Part shown: piece by piece, positions 1 through 11,983 of the stretch
Layout: each line of letters opens with the position of its first letter
Numbering within the stretch: position 1 is the stretch's first letter
From: Endomychus coccineus
Lineage: Eukaryota > Arthropoda > Insecta > Coleoptera > Endomychidae
Length of the DNA stretch: 64,000 bases
NCBI GenBank assembly: GCA_958510875.1
Contig: OY294067.1
Location: forward strand, 261,800,180 to 261,864,179
Direction: 5' to 3'
Notes under the pieces: model-generated
Told to the model about the DNA's origin: nothing
Database searches by the model: none
Seen by the model: the letters and a program-made list of their open reading frames with translations, nothing else
Made by a program: the position numbers and the translations under genes

Positions 1-302
1 AGTCCCATGGCAATCCAAACTATTTAATTTGTATACTGTGTGGGTTTGTTTATCGTTAAGTATTAAATGTTTTAGATTTGAAAAATATTTCCCAACAGTT
101 AGTAGGTTTATATTATATCATACTTTTTTAAACATTTCTTAATTTTCTCTGAGGTCTCTGGAATTTATGATAATGTTATAAAATTATCTGTATTACCGTT
201 TATGTTATTTATATATGAAGTTCTATTATAGATTTTTTCTTTCTTTACTGGAAAATGTTGTTGGGTAGCTATTCAGTTCCAGTGTATTACCTAACAATTT
301 TT
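1..302 (-). mobile_element. Penelope-like element family A fragment (linker/GIY-YIG part)
   Basis: Read on the minus strand, this stretch is similar at nucleotide level to the interior of the near-intact PLE-A copy (about 56380-56690), covering the region between the RT and the GIY-YIG endonuclease and the start of the latter. The shared order includes the stretches around 56500 (PETSEK) and 56590 (GKYFSNL). Frames are broken by several indels, so it is a dead copy. Similarity stops near 302 and resumes at 1185, so both pieces are one old copy split by a later insertion. The copy enters from beyond the left edge of the window. Confidence 0.75.
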
Positions 303-1184
303 GAAGTGAAAACTTCTTTAGCCGCGTTGGGCTATTTCAGATGACTGGTAAAACCATGAGTCCGCCACGTCCCGTCACGCTGTAGCTACATATATTAGGT
401 ATTATGTATACTGCTGCATGCGCAACTGTGGCCGTGCGGGACTTGCGTGTCAGGCGTCAGGCAGTCTCTCTATACGCTTACAAACGTGTGCATATCTGAG
501 TCGGTGTTGGTGAGCCTGCTTGTGTGAGCCAGTGCTCACGATTACGGTATACAGAACAGGTATACCTACGTAAACACTGCGTATACACACTATACACTGT
601 ATACAGCTACAACAGCACGCATATACTCGAAGTTATTCATTTACTCAATCCTCCATCCTCGTGCAGACGAAAGTTATATTTTTATGCTAACTGAAAAAAT
701 TGACCTTTTTTTGCAATACAACTCATACTTTAATTATTACAGAGTAAAAAGTAATAATTAAATTATGTGTGATCGGTAATAGTAGCCTGTTTTTATATAT
801 GAGCACACCTGATTCCACAGAATGTTTCATGCTTGGATCTAATCTAATAATTAAAGTATCGTCGAAGTAATCGATAATGGCGAGACAAATGAAGAAAATG
901 CTGTTTAACATTACTTCCATTTATATCGATGTAAATATCAATGAATAATATGTTTTTTACATTCATACTCTTTACAGGGATTGTACCGCCCATTATACGT
1001 TTTTTATTATTAAATATAAAAAACTAAAGAAAAATTAATTATATTAATTTTCATTTAAAAATAATAAAATTGTAATTTCGGATGCTACAATAATTCAAAG
1101 ATAACATAAAATAAATTGGTTACTTCATAATGTCAGTTTTCACTTCTGTCAGCAGTGCTCGGTGACTGCCCGTATTTTTTTTTG
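303..1184. other. Unidentified insertion splitting a PLE-A copy
   Basis: This ~880 bp block interrupts PLE-A similarity that is otherwise continuous from 302 to 1185. It holds no convincing open reading frame. The left part (about 350-640) is unusually GC-rich for the window and carries several GTATAC palindromes between 405 and 605. The right part is AT-rich. The motif GAAGTGAAAAC at the left end recurs inverted near 1137-1147, but not at the exact right boundary, so terminal repeats are unproven. It is probably a non-autonomous transposon, superfamily unknown. Confidence 0.4.
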
Positions 1185-1375
1185 ATTTTTGGGACGCTCC
1201 TCTGGGTGGGACAATTTAACCACGCGATCTGTAAGGCTGTTTATAACACGTTTTTTATAACTTGTTGGTGCAACGGAATTGAAGTGAAGATAACGTTGAC
1301 CAAACTTCTTTAGTAAACCACGAAGTTTTTATTTTTCCATCTGCATCATGCCTAATGTTCATATCTAAAGTATCT
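1185..1375 (-). mobile_element. Penelope-like element family A fragment (RT thumb part)
   Basis: On the minus strand this matches PLE-A around 56160-56350, just after the YVDD box of the RT, including the nucleotide stretch that encodes DMNIRHDADGKIKT in the near-intact copy. It continues the copy seen at 1-302 and abuts a decayed Jockey-like element at its right side. A second, parallel fragment of the same region lies at 32632-33395. Indels break the frame. Confidence 0.75.
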
Positions 1376-1435
1376 TCAAATAACTACGTCCAGGTTCAAA
1401 TACAGATATTGAATTACAAATAATATAGTCGCAAG

Positions 1436-3190
1436 TATAGTTCAAACACGTGCACTAATGGTGTGCAGAATGATGGCAGGTAGAACGTGGGGTAGCTTTT
1501 TTATACTTGTGACTACACGAAAGGTCAGCCGAGGTTCGCAGAGCATGTGTGAGCTAGCGGTGGAGTGTTGGGGGAGAAGGTAGATATTGGAATTTTTCAA
1601 AAGTTTAGAGCTTGAATGCATCAGAGAAGATCTCACTAGACAGAGAATTCCATAATTCTGCCGTTTGATAAAAAGATGAAGTCTGGTAGGGAGAAATTCT
1701 GCAGATCTCGACCCTGATAACGAAGGAGTGACCAGCGTGAGCTCGTCTAGTCAGCCTACCTGGAGTCTCTCGCGGTGGAACAACAAAATAAATTTCTGAT
1801 GATCACCGACCATGGAAATATCTATAGCAAAGGGAGGGGTCGCACACCTTTTTACGATGTTCTAGAGAGGTCAATGAATTTGTAAACGTGACATCATCAA
1901 TCAGAAGAATAGCTCTTCAAGTGCTTCAGCGTATGTTTGGGAGCCAAACTTCAAACATGTAACAGTACTCCAGGACAGGTCGAATCTGTGCTTTGTAGCT
2001 TATGAAGAGCTGATTGGATATAAAGAAGCTCTTGGCACGTAATATGAGACCAAGTTTTTGTGAAGCGATTTTCGCAATGAACCTCTCATGATTACCTCAT
2101 GAGAGGGTGTTGTTGGTGGTGATCCCGAGCATGGATATGGAAGACTTCATAGGGATAGTTGTACCTGACTTCATCATATTAGGGATTGTGGGATCCGCAT
2201 TCCTAGAGAAGGCAAGTTTGAATTTTGGTTGCATTAAACTCTACTAGATTTTCAGATCCCCATTCCAAAAGTATTGCCAGATCTTCAACCTGTCTCTGTC
2301 TCGCTCCTCTGGCTTCATTGGATGGGATGTGGGCTCTAGATGAGGAAACGGTATGAAGTACACTTTCATCTGCAAAGCTGTGGACGGGACAAGTGATCAC
2401 TTCTAGCAGATCGTTGATATGGAGCAGAAACAAAGTTGGTGCCAAGACAGATCCCTGTGAAACACAAGCGTTGATAGCCATTGTATCGGAGGACACTCCG
2501 TCAACCACCACATGATCTATTGAGAGAAAAATCGATAGTAAGCGACAAAGTTGAAGCAGCAAACCATATGACGGAATTTCCCAGGAAGGCTTCGGGGGCC
2601 AGACTCAGTCAAATGCTTTGGTGCTATCCAATGCTACAGCTAGGATTTCCCCATGTTTTTCAATAGATTTCTGCCATACATGTGTTACGTAGCCAAGCAA
2701 GTCTCCTGTTGATCTCTGCTGACGAAAGCCATATTGCTGGTCACTTTTGGAGCTCAAGAAATTGCATGAGCTCGATGTTGATTGCCTTCACCATCACTTT
2801 TGAGATCACAGATAATAGTGCAGTGGGTCTATAATGATTAAGAATGGTCTTCTTTTTTTTTGGAATCGGTTGGACTCTAGCTGTCTTCCAGTAGGAAGGA
2901 AAGACACCAAGTTTGTATGAAAGGGAAACTGATGTTGATTCATTCGAACATTCCTTGAGAACGGCAGGTGGAATTCCGTCTGACCCCATAGACTTTTTGG
3001 TATTGAGATCACGCAGAATGCGCCTAATTATACGCTGACGAGATACGATTTCAGGCATATGGCTATCGATGCTTTGCTCATTTTGAAAGACAAATACGCT
3101 AATGGCAAGATTTGAAGTTCGGTGAAAAATGGATTGGTAGAGGTTCTCCACTTACATCGCCCCCTCGATCACTCGAGCTGATTCCTCTGA
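1436..3190 (-). mobile_element. Decayed Jockey-like non-LTR retrotransposon
   Basis: Minus-strand frames, joined across frameshifts, give the order expected of a Jockey/CR1-type reverse transcriptase. Around 3150-2740 there is an N-terminal RT block (KKSMGSDGIPP, YRPTALLSVISKV). Around 2560-2200 comes the palm (VSQGSVLAPTLFLLHINDLL, then FADES in place of the usual FADD). A C-terminal tail near 1680-1560 contains ELWNSLSSEIF, typical of these proteins. No frame runs through the whole element, so it is inactive. The upstream endonuclease domain is absent, as expected for 5' truncation. Related copies are at 46379-47190 (plus) and 49010-50190 (minus). Confidence 0.8.
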
Positions 3191-4084
3191 ACTTTTACAA
3201 TCCTAAAATAAAATTCTTAATAGCAGGATAGTTCATTGTTCGCCAAGTTCTTACGTGACAGAGAACTCCATTTCGGTAAACCCAAACTACAGAGTCAATG
3301 AGGTTGATGGAATTCAACAAATAAAACTCGTGCTGTAGAAATAACAACCATCAAATCTGACTTGTATTAATATTTATGTACGTTTGGATAATAAAAATAT
3401 CTTAACGCCAAGTGTATGTTTATTATGTACTCGACACTTTATTTTGTAGTAGGAAAGTTTTCAAATGGCTTACATCATGGTAATTTAGATAACACGTGAA
3501 TTAAAAACATTCTTCCCATCTCCTTCGCGCTTTCTGAGCTTGTTGCTTCAATTATCATATTAAATATATCTATCCTGAAAAATTGATGAAATTTAACGTT
3601 GTTGAAGTGAAATAATACAAGAACAAGGAAACATTTTAAGGTATTGCATTCCGAATTAACTCATAAACTCCACATAAAATAGAAATAAGTAGATCTATTT
3701 TTGATGCACGAGAAAATTCTAATTTTATCCAAAAAATCAGCTTTCTTAAAAAAATTAACCATTCCAATAGCTAACAATAATGTTTATGTTCAGTTTAAAG
3801 AAAAGGATATAGATATTACTTAATATACCATCAAATTCGATTTTGGAAAGTTCAGTAACCAAACCTAAAATAGCGTTGAATAGAGAAATTGTTACAAATT
3901 TAACAAAAAGTTAAATTCATAAATCTTTGGAATAAAATTCTAGAATAAATAACAACCAACCTTAGTCATATGAACAACTCAAAAGCAATAACAACAATGA
4001 AATCCATCTCACTGTTACTAAATCAGATAAATATATTATAATGGTCTAGTTATTTTGTCGTAGCAAGATTATAATAACTACGAA
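3191..4084. other. No recognisable feature
   Basis: AT-rich sequence without a coding stretch, terminal repeat or recognised repeat that I can support. Confidence 0.4.
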
Positions 4085-4250
4085 TTAGATCACCCTTATC
4101 CACTAAAAATACTCTTAAATTACTGGAAAGCTTTCGGTACCAAGTAGCCATCATCAGAGTAAGCTAAATTATAAATCAAAATGCCTGTTTAAATACTATT
4201 TGGGGATAATAATCTTATTTTATTTTCTTTTTAAAGCTCTAATTTAAATT
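4085..4250 (-). mobile_element. PLE family B terminal-repeat fragment with hammerhead-like core
   Basis: The minus strand matches the PLE-B terminal repeat seen at 17690-17830 and 20820-20965, including the CTGATGATGGCTACTTGG block, a GAAA box, and downstream TTTTTAGTGGATAAGGG. In this copy the right side of the stem II hairpin reads GGTACC instead of GGTAGCC. No coding part remains attached. Confidence 0.7.
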
Positions 4251-4564
4251 TAATATTTGGGTATATGTTATTGAGATAGTTATTAAAGAAGTTGATTTGA
4301 ACCTTTGAAGCAAATACTAATATTATCCACTCAGCTTGGCCAGAACAGAATATGTCCTTTTGCTAGAGGAGGTGACATTTTATTTTCATATGGGACGTGG
4401 ATATTTCAGCTAACAAAGGGATTAAAGAGGCACCCATTGCTCAGCCTACATCTTTACTATGAAATTCATTATCATTTTGAAAATAATTTTCATTTAGATA
4501 TAATTTAAAAGCATCTAGTTGTTCCAACCGCACCCTTGATTAAAACAAAAAAAAAAGTACTAAC

Positions 4565-5230
4565 TAGATTGAAAAAAAACCAGGTGAGGGCACAAGATGC
4601 CTCCCCACCTGCACGCAGAGAAAAGACGAGTAAAGCATGACAGATGTCAATTTAGATGAAAATAGTAACTGAGAACGAATAATATAAACTGGCAGATCAG
4701 CAACAAGTTCGAATAAAAGACACTGTACACATTTATCAACGTCCTTTCTTCTGAGCATCAAGTAACATATTTTTAATATACTGATTAAATCTAGATAGAG
4801 AGAATTATTTGACATTATTCGGTGAACTGTTCCACTTTTGTATTGCTATTAAACTAAATGACTTTTGAACGCTGAGGTATTTTGAAATTTTAATGACTCA
4901 TGTTTCTTGTCAGATAATGGTGATCAAAATCATCATAAAGTTTATTCAAAATAACTAATTTGGCCAGTTTTTAGTATTCTATATAGACTAATGACAATTT
5001 GACACATTTACATCTGTTTGCAATAGTTAGGTTCAAACAATTAAGTTGTTATATGGTTTCGGAAGGGAATCCTGAAAGAAAAAACCGCATATAGTCATGT
5101 AATCTGGAGCTTTCAAATTGATTAAGCCACAAGAGCAGTTAATGAGCTGTGGTAAACTATGTCACCATAATCAAGTAATGATAAAATAAGTGTATAACAT
5201 AAGAAGTATTTAGTTTTGCCATATGGATGG
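4565..5230 (-). mobile_element. Decayed non-LTR retrotransposon, 3' part
   Basis: Minus-strand reading frames, with shifts, give LLDYGDIVYHSS-like and VEQFTE / LPNNVK-like segments in the order found at the C-terminal end of Jockey/CR1 RT proteins (thumb, then the WNSLP-type tail). Stops and frame changes are frequent. It is probably a different copy from the RT fragment that follows at 5225-5700. Clade assignment is tentative because only the C-terminal third is readable. Confidence 0.5.
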
Positions 5231-5700
5231 AGGATTACTTTCAGTATTCTCTTTATTTTAGCCGTTGAACAAGACCTCTGCGCCTCATAATACATACGAG
5301 CCTCCTTGTTTGGTAGATTGCTCGACTCTATCGTTTCGATTATTGCCCTAGAGAAGAGGATGGTCTCACCATCAATTCATTGCAGTATTCTGGGTGAATT
5401 ACCCCATGTTCTACCTACCATCTTTCTGCACACCATTTGGCCACATGTCGTCTGCTTATTTGCAATCTTTAAGTGCTGGTAGTAGATGAGAGCTTTATCC
5501 AGTATTACCCTAATATTTGCCCTCATCCTTCGGCGCGATGGTACTTCCATTCAGTTCAATTTGCTTCATGTGATCCATCTTCCCTTTCCTGGCAAAGGTC
5601 ACTACTGCAGTTTCACTAGGGTTTATCCCTAGTCCGGTCGACTTACAGCATTTCTCTGTGATCTTTAAGACCTTCCTGGATGATTTCGCGTAGTATTATA
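5225..5700 (-). mobile_element. Decayed non-LTR retrotransposon RT fragment
   Basis: On the minus strand, from about 5690 to 5500, the translation runs ITEKCCKSTGLGINPSETAV, then KGKMDHMKQIELNG, then a KYLGVILDKAL-like block with a frameshift. This is the RT motif D/E region of non-LTR elements, where a strand predicting 'VKYLGVILD' is diagnostic. The remainder toward 5225 is frameshifted. It resembles R1/LOA-like proteins more than the Jockey-like copy at 1436-3190. Confidence 0.6.
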
Positions 5701-6544
5701 GCATAAGAGCATTCCTTTACTTCATCAGTAAGAGTTTTGACGAACGAGGAATTTCTGGTGATATTTAGCTTTATTCCGAAGAATACAAAAAATAGCAAAC
5801 CACATCGTACTCAACTTTTTGGACAGAATTTTACGGTTGAAGCTTATATGCAATCACTAGTCTACAAAAACACATTGAGAGATAATCTGATGATTTGAAT
5901 TATAGCAAAGCGTGAAACATGAAACTTAACATTTTTCTCCAAATCTCATATCTGAACACAAACTTTATTTGGCATGCAAAATACATAATAATCTTATAAA
6001 GTTATAATTAAATCACATTGATCATTCCTCCTATTATATACCTTAGTCAAATGGGACTAGCACTATAAAGATATGATTAGGTGACAGGTATTGTATGAAA
6101 TGAGAAACATGCACCAATGAGTTGATCAGCGAGATGAAGATAAAAATATCTGCAAGTGGTAATGAAGTGGATCGCCCTCTGAGCGATTTTTTCACGGATA
6201 CCGATATCGGACGCATTTCCTTGCACCATATAAGCCACAATTAGAGAAGAATTAATTACGATCATAACCCGGCACTACTCCGATTCACAATCCAATAATC
6301 TTACGGGAGTTCTAATAGATATCAGAAGGCAATGTTCCGTTCATCTATCTAATTCCCGACAATACACATATACAGCAGCAGCGATCGCTCGTCATGGTCT
6401 CTTGACTTTTCATGCTTCGTGTGGTTTAATTAAAATTGAACTTGAACATCAGAATTGTAGATTTGAGCATACATGAACTACGCGATGCTACAAGAAAATC
6501 ATAACTAGCATGCAACTGTAAAATAATCGCTCCTCATGGTATGT
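5701..6544. other. No recognisable feature
   Basis: No supported gene or repeat. Short open frames near 6043-6265 have no recognisable motif. Confidence 0.4.
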
Positions 6545-7527
6545 AAGACCGTGGTTTCTTCGTACCAACATTGTTGATATATATCTTATTTGAGATAGAA
6601 AAACTTTCACTCTGAACGTTTTTTCCGAACGATTGCCACGAACGGATAGGTACTTTCTGTTGGATACACTTTATTTGCACGCAGTATTCCTTGTATTTGA
6701 AATTCCTGCGTCCACACATTTCCAGACATTTGACCCTCAGCTAACCCCTTTTGTAACAGGTACTAATCTTATTTGAGAAATACGACACTAGTATGAAAAT
6801 CTTTTTCTGATTCGATCAAATTGCAATGATCATATATTAAACTGCTTCATAATATACGAATATGCATGTATTCTTGATTTTTCCTGTTCCAGATATAGAG
6901 GGCTTCTCTGCTAATATGTATATTGGGGTGATTGGATATGTAGACAGATATGTTGTTACATCTCCATGTTCATTTAGTTTGATTTCCCTTTTTTTAAATG
7001 AAATCGTTGTTCATCGACCTAAGATCTTATCTAGTACCAAGACTTCTTGGATCGTAAAATAATATTGATAATAAATCAATAAAAGTGAAAGATATTGGAT
7101 TAGATGATTCTGATAAGTAAGAGCCTTCCACGAACGGGTATGTACTTTCTGTTGAATACACTTTATTTTCACGCAGTATTCCTTGTAGGTATTTGAAATT
7201 CCTGCGCTCACACATTTCCAAAGAGAATTGCCCATCAGCTAGCCCCATTAGTACAGGGTACTAATCTTATTTGAGCAATAGACATTAGAATGAAAATCTT
7301 TTTCTGCTTCGATCAAATTGTAATGATCATATATTAAACTGCTTCATAATATATGAATATGCATTCTTGATTTTTCTGTGTTAAAAGTTTTTCCTGTTCC
7401 TGTTGCTTCTCTGCCAATATGTAAATTAGAGTGATTGGATATGTAGACATATATTTTATTACATCCTCATGTTCATTTAATTTGTTTTTCCTTTTATTAA
7501 ATGAAATCATTTTTCATCGACCTATCA
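6545..7527. repeat. Tandem duplication of a ~0.4-0.5 kb non-coding unit
   Basis: Two head-to-tail copies, about 6545-7022 and 7044-7527, share long diverged stretches. Examples are CCACGAACGG (6637 and 7126), GATCATATATTAAACTGC (6827 and 7325) and TTCATCGACCTA (7010 and 7512). Offsets are roughly 490-500 bp, with small indels. Neither copy has a coding frame worth reporting. The second copy ends where a truncated non-LTR element begins at 7528. Confidence 0.8.
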
Positions 7528-7815
7528 TCATCATAAGAGGGGAGGGGGCCTAGCCCCCTGATGCACTTGGGCCCATTGTGCGCTCCGTGGTCAGAAGCCT
7601 ATTCTATTCTAGCAGGTTATTGGCCCGCCAGAAACCCAGGATATTGCCCGTGCTGACTTCCATAAGTTCTTCTGTGAGCAGTTTTAATTCTCCAAAGTGT
7701 CGGTGCCTGAGGGATGCTAATGCTGGGCATTCCAACAGGATGTGATAGGCAGTTTCTTCCACCTCTCTGCATTTCCTACATATTGGGTCATCTGTTATGC
7801 CCATTGGGGTGTCCG
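7528..7815 (-). mobile_element. 5'-truncated non-LTR retrotransposon, zinc-knuckle C-terminus and 3' UTR
   Basis: On the minus strand, 7804-7604 encodes a C-terminal tail with CRKCREVEETAYHILLECPA. This is the C-x2-C...H-x4-C knuckle that follows the RNase H of R1/LOA-type non-LTR elements, ending at a stop after RANNLLE. A short 3' UTR follows to a TGATGATGATAG tail at the low-coordinate end. The copy starts abruptly near 7815, so it is 5'-truncated, as expected of target-primed reverse transcription. The tail directly abuts the tandem repeat at 6545-7527, so the insertion is younger than that duplication or defines its edge. Confidence 0.75.
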
Positions 7816-8525
7816 CTATTTTTTTGCGTCAAAAAATCATCACTCTCTGTTGAGATTCTGATTCTGTCATGAAAAAATACCAAAAAAAAAATTTCAGCCT
7901 AATCGGTTTCAATACCGCATGCCTTTAGAGGACTTTATCTCCCATTTAAATAACATGCAAAACGGTTGTTTTTTCTGTTTTTCTAGATTCCTGACATGAA
8001 AAATGAGAAATTTGAGAAAACTTGATATCATATGCGATCGGAAATTTCCCGTAGATTAAAATAGTCGGTCAAAAAATGATCTCACATGGCGTAGGGATAT
8101 AAAACAACTTATTTAAATTGTCACCAAACTCTTTTTTTCTGTTCTAAATATTCATGATTTTTCTTTATTTGAATAATCCTATATTCATCATATAATTTTT
8201 TAAGTTTACTTTCACAATTACCCGGAGTCATTGTTGGAATATCCGATTTTTTCCAAATAACACAAACTTCTGCAACTGCAGACTTTTTACCTTTCATCTA
8301 TACTTTTTTCATTACGCGCGTATAACGAAAAAAACATTTCAATATTTCACAATTACTCGATAATTTCGATTCAGTAAAAACCGGTGACTTATTGATATCA
8401 CCAATCAAATAAACATTATTTTCTAATTCAGGCTTATTGAATGTATTACTTCGTTTATATTAACTCCAAAAGCCACGTTGTACTCTGAGAAATCATATGG
8501 AACTGACTTTTACTTTAATACGTAT
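7816..8525. other. No recognisable feature
   Basis: AT-rich, with no supported gene, terminal repeat or recognised element. Confidence 0.35.
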
Positions 8526-8660
8526 TAAGTGTGAGCGAAAACGAAGAAAGCGCCTATAATGGCAGAAATCGTAGCGTTTTTTCTGTATTTTTATAACTTT
8601 AGGAAAAACGTTACGTTTTCTGCCATTGGGGTTGCTTTCTTCATTTTCGCTTGCACTCAG
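8526..8660. repeat. Hairpin element (near-perfect inverted repeat, ~130 bp)
   Basis: The left arm runs GAGCGAAAACGAAGAAAGC ... AATGGCAGAAA ... CGTTTTT. The right arm repeats it inverted as AAAAACG ... TTTCTGCCATT ... GCTTTCTTCATTTTCGCT. The arms are ~50 nt around a ~25 nt centre, so the whole piece would fold as one hairpin. The outer ends are AGTGTGAGCG and CGCTTGCACT, also complementary with one or two mismatches. It looks like a short MITE. No target duplication was identified. Confidence 0.7.
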
Positions 8661-8924
8661 AACAAATAGAGTACGGACAGTTGTTCTGTCATCAAGACGT
8701 CACGATATGCGCGCGGAATTTGAAACCGTTTCCTCGATACGAACAACTTTCATTAAAAAAATATCATAATCAGTTGGCATTTGATTTCAATTATTTTTAC
8801 AGTAGCAATCATAGAATTCCCTCAAAAATGTATTAACTCCAAGAATAAGTAGAAATAATACCGCGTTATTCTAAAAAATGATAAATAAAAGTAATAATAA
8901 GATTCTTGACCCAGTATGAATTAT

Positions 8925-9125
8925 ATATAAAAATTCTCGGGAAATAGGTCACAATAACACTTTGTTTTAACTATTCGTCTTTACGTACGTTTCGGTCTCA
9001 CGACCATCATCAGAAGACTCACTATGTCTAAAAAGGGGGTTTATTAAAACTAATTATAAACAAGCGTCCAAATCGCACAATTTAACTTCAATTAAAAGAG
9101 CCCACGCCGTCGAAACGAACAGAAC
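8925..9125 (-). mobile_element. Solo PLE-A terminal repeat (pLTR), inverted
   Basis: The reverse complement matches the 3' terminal repeat of the near-intact PLE-A (57261-57475) along its length: GAACGAAACGACGG-type start, GTGCGATTTGGACGC, the hammerhead core, then TGACCTATTTCCCGAGAA. No PLE coding sequence is attached. A fold-back element begins 15 bp beyond its right edge. Solo or inverted terminal repeats are a known by-product of PLE insertion. Confidence 0.85.
8977..9018 (-). ncRNA. Hammerhead-ribozyme-like motif, PLE-A solo repeat (apparently intact core)
   Basis: On the minus strand the order is helix I strand GTCTT, CTGATGA box, stem-loop GGTC-GTGA-GACC, GAAA box, short helix III CGTACG, GTA, then AAGAC, which pairs with GTCTT. 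This is the layout of the type I hammerhead with a minimal helix III reported for Penelope-like elements. All core boxes are present and stem II pairs fully. An extra U lies between the CTGATGA box and stem II, so activity is inferred, not shown. Confidence 0.7.
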
Positions 9126-9139
9126 AAAATGTATTTATA

Positions 9140-9992
9140 CAGGGTGTCCCAGGTTTTAGTAGCAGAACTTCAACAGTCGATAGAAAATTTGATTTTGAGA
9201 AAAAAAGTTCCTATTAACATATATGCACAGACGCTTAGATTTTGAGAAGAAATTGAAAAAAAAATTTCGTTTTTTGCAAATATCTCCGAAACCGGTTATC
9301 GTACAGGAAACAGCTTTTGCAAGCATTTTCTACTCATAGTAAGCTATGTTTTGTGCGATACAAAATTTTCTTTTTAGTCATGATTGGTGAAAATTTTGAA
9401 GGGGTAGTGAGTGTTTTTCTCCCCAACTTCTACGCCACTGGAAAAAGTACGGTTCTGAGATAACCATTTGAACCGCCAATGTTTTCCACACAAAAAAGGT
9501 ACCTTGGTTTTTGTAACTTGTTCTAACATTTGAATAAATTTTGTTTAAATAGTAAGAATTGATCATGTTTTTCAACATAAAAGTTGAATTTTCTCGGAAA
9601 CGGTCAACTTTAGAGCTTATGACCAAGTGTACCTTTTTTGTGTAGAAAACATTGGCGGTTCAAATGATTGTCTCAAAACCGTACTTTTTTTAGTGGCGTA
9701 GAAGTTGAGGAGAAAAACACCCACTATCCCTTCAAAATCTTCACCAATCTTGACTAAAAAAAATTTTTTTTTCACACTGAACAAAGCATACTATGAGTAG
9801 AAAATGCTTACAAAAGCTGTTCTCTGTACAATAAACGGTTTCGGAGATATTTGCAAAAAACGAATTTTTTTTTTCAATTTTAACACCCTGTATCTCAAAA
9901 ACTAAGCGTCTGTGCTAATAGGAACTTTTTTACTCAAAATCAAATTTTCTATCGACTGTTGAAGTTCTGCTACTAACACCTGGGACACCCTG
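9140..9992. mobile_element. Fold-back transposon with CAGGGTGTCCCA ends, TA-flanked
   Basis: The element starts CAGGGTGTCCCAGG and ends CCTGGGACACCCTG, each flanked by TA (9138-9139, 9993-9994). The two arms are inverted copies of each other for roughly 400 bp per side with few mismatches, meeting near 9550-9580. There is no transposase. TA flanks and the CAGGGTGTCCC terminus match the Tc1/mariner-type element at 60500-62860, so this is probably a non-autonomous relative. The right arm has an internal inverted end motif ACACCCTGTATCTC near 9885 that the left arm lacks or has lost. Confidence 0.85.
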
Positions 9993-9995
9993 TAT

Positions 9996-10555
9996 ATGAT
10001 GTATTTATAGGCGAGATTGGCATATAATTTAGTGGCGTCCGCGAAAACGGTACATCTTGATTTGAAGATACGTGGAATATCCGAGATGTAGTATAAAAAC
10101 AGCAGGAGACCATGGACTCATTGTTATGTGTCACCACTTATAACACATACTACTAGTTGAGGAGTTGAGGTGCTATTGCTAGTTCTAACGCCGAGTTAAC
10201 TGTCACTAAGAAAAGCTTATATCCAGAGTAATAGCTTGGCTCTTATTCCAGCGTGTTCAAGCTTCGCAAAAAGACGGATCTTAGGAGCTCGATCAAATGC
10301 ATTGGCAAAGTCTAGGTAGATTACATCAACACACTCTTTTTTACCATATATGACAATGTCCAGTCGTTAGCACAATGAAGTAAATTTGTATCCATCGATC
10401 TGCCTGGTACGAAACCGTGCTACTGATGAGGAATCACATTGTTCGCCAAAAAGAAGCATAGCATAGTTTTAGAAATAATAGACGCGACAATTTTCACTGC
10501 AATTGATGCATAACTTATTCGCCTGTAGTTGTCCGGGTTTATCATAATGTTTTTG
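9996..10555 (-). mobile_element. Decayed non-LTR retrotransposon RT fragment (CR1/Jockey-like)
   Basis: The minus-strand translation, joined over frameshifts, begins near 10545 with NPDNYRRISYASIAVKIV. It continues with HGFVPGRSMDTNLLH (10430), a DFANAFDRAPK-like block near 10310 (motif A aspartate) and, near 10100-9996, LLFLYYISDIP followed by FADATKLYANLA. The last is motif C with the second catalytic aspartate replaced (FADA for FADD), so the enzyme would be dead even without frameshifts. The downstream end is cut at the fold-back element's TA at 9993. Confidence 0.75.
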
Positions 10556-11983
10556 TTATAATTAATTGCGTATTAAGAATTCAGAGGAAGTTTTACATAC
10601 AAAAATATACTTTAAGAGTATTTTGCTGCACTTTAAATACATTTAGAATCAAAAAAAAAATTCTACAACATCCTAATTGAGTAATGCCAGATAAATCCTT
10701 CAAAATCTGCTACATTGTGTCCTTAAGAAGACAAGTTATGTTCCGTTCAGTTAAACTTATGTTACTCACCGTATTATTAAAATGCCATTATAAACTTTAT
10801 TTACATTGTACTCTCATTAATAAACCATTGAATGAAAAATATGTTCTTGGAGGAGTAGTAGCTATCTCAACCCTATTTGAAATGATGAATATAATTAGAG
10901 CGATTTTAATCTTAAGCAGACTGTTAATTAAAATTGCGTTATAAAAAATCTCATACGAATTTAGCATACGATTACCTTTATTATGCAAGTGGTACGCGTG
11001 CCTGACTACTCATACATGATTTAAGAATCTAATTTCACTCATTAATTAATTATTGTTTTAATTACTTGAACTTACTGGATAGCGGATACTAACTTCTAAA
11101 AATATTGTGTACACTTACTGCGGTAAAGCGAAATTATAATGTTACACAACGATGGGAATAGCATTATATTACAGTTTGTTTGCTCGAAAATCTATTGAAA
11201 ACGTCATCTCATATCCACGGAGAAAAGTTGTCACAACAACAAATTAACCCTTCTACAAATGTATTGGATGTAGGGGAAAAATGTTAACATATCTCCAGGA
11301 TCATATTCTTCGGATGATATTACCAGAAAAGTTCATATAAAGGGTCGAAAAATACCCCCTGAGCGAGCTAAAGCCCTCTACAGGGTGAACCCTGAAGATC
11401 AATTTTTGTAAATGCGTATCTTCGAAACGGTTCAGGATAAAATTATGAAATTTAAAATGGTAAATAAGTATATGATTCCTTAACTATGTCTGAAACAAAA
11501 ATATTAATTTATATCAGAACTACTTCTAGAACTAGGGGAAAAACGTAGGGTAAAAAATACCCCCACTTTCTTTTACGTGTCTTTTTCATGATTTTGCATG
11601 AAAAATCTTCGAAAATTATCCGACTTAATCTGAGGATGGCGCCAAAGTATTGACTTAATTTTTATTCACGAACGCGAAAAATTTTTGATATGAAATTCCC
11701 CGGAGTAAAACTTTCTTACCTCTTTACACCGCGTGAGGTGAGCTCTACGGCAAGTCGCAAGAAGTATCTTTCTTGTGTAAATTTATTTAGGGAGTCATAC
11801 TTGAAAAATTTTATTCATAAAAAGTGTCACGGGTCGAAATGGCACTAAGAGTCATTGCCTGATTTCGTCAGTTTGTTTCAAACTTTACATAATATTTCAA
11901 TTATCTCTGTATGTTGGTGCATTGCAATTTTACTAATTGAGGAAGCGTTGGTTATAGTTACTAATTTGTTTCAATAATTATTA
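10556..11983. other. No recognisable gene; possible end motif of a decayed TA transposon near 11378
   Basis: No supported coding region. A TACAGGGTGAACC motif at about 11377 resembles the outer end of Tc1/mariner-like fold-backs in this window, but no partner end was found. Confidence 0.3.
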
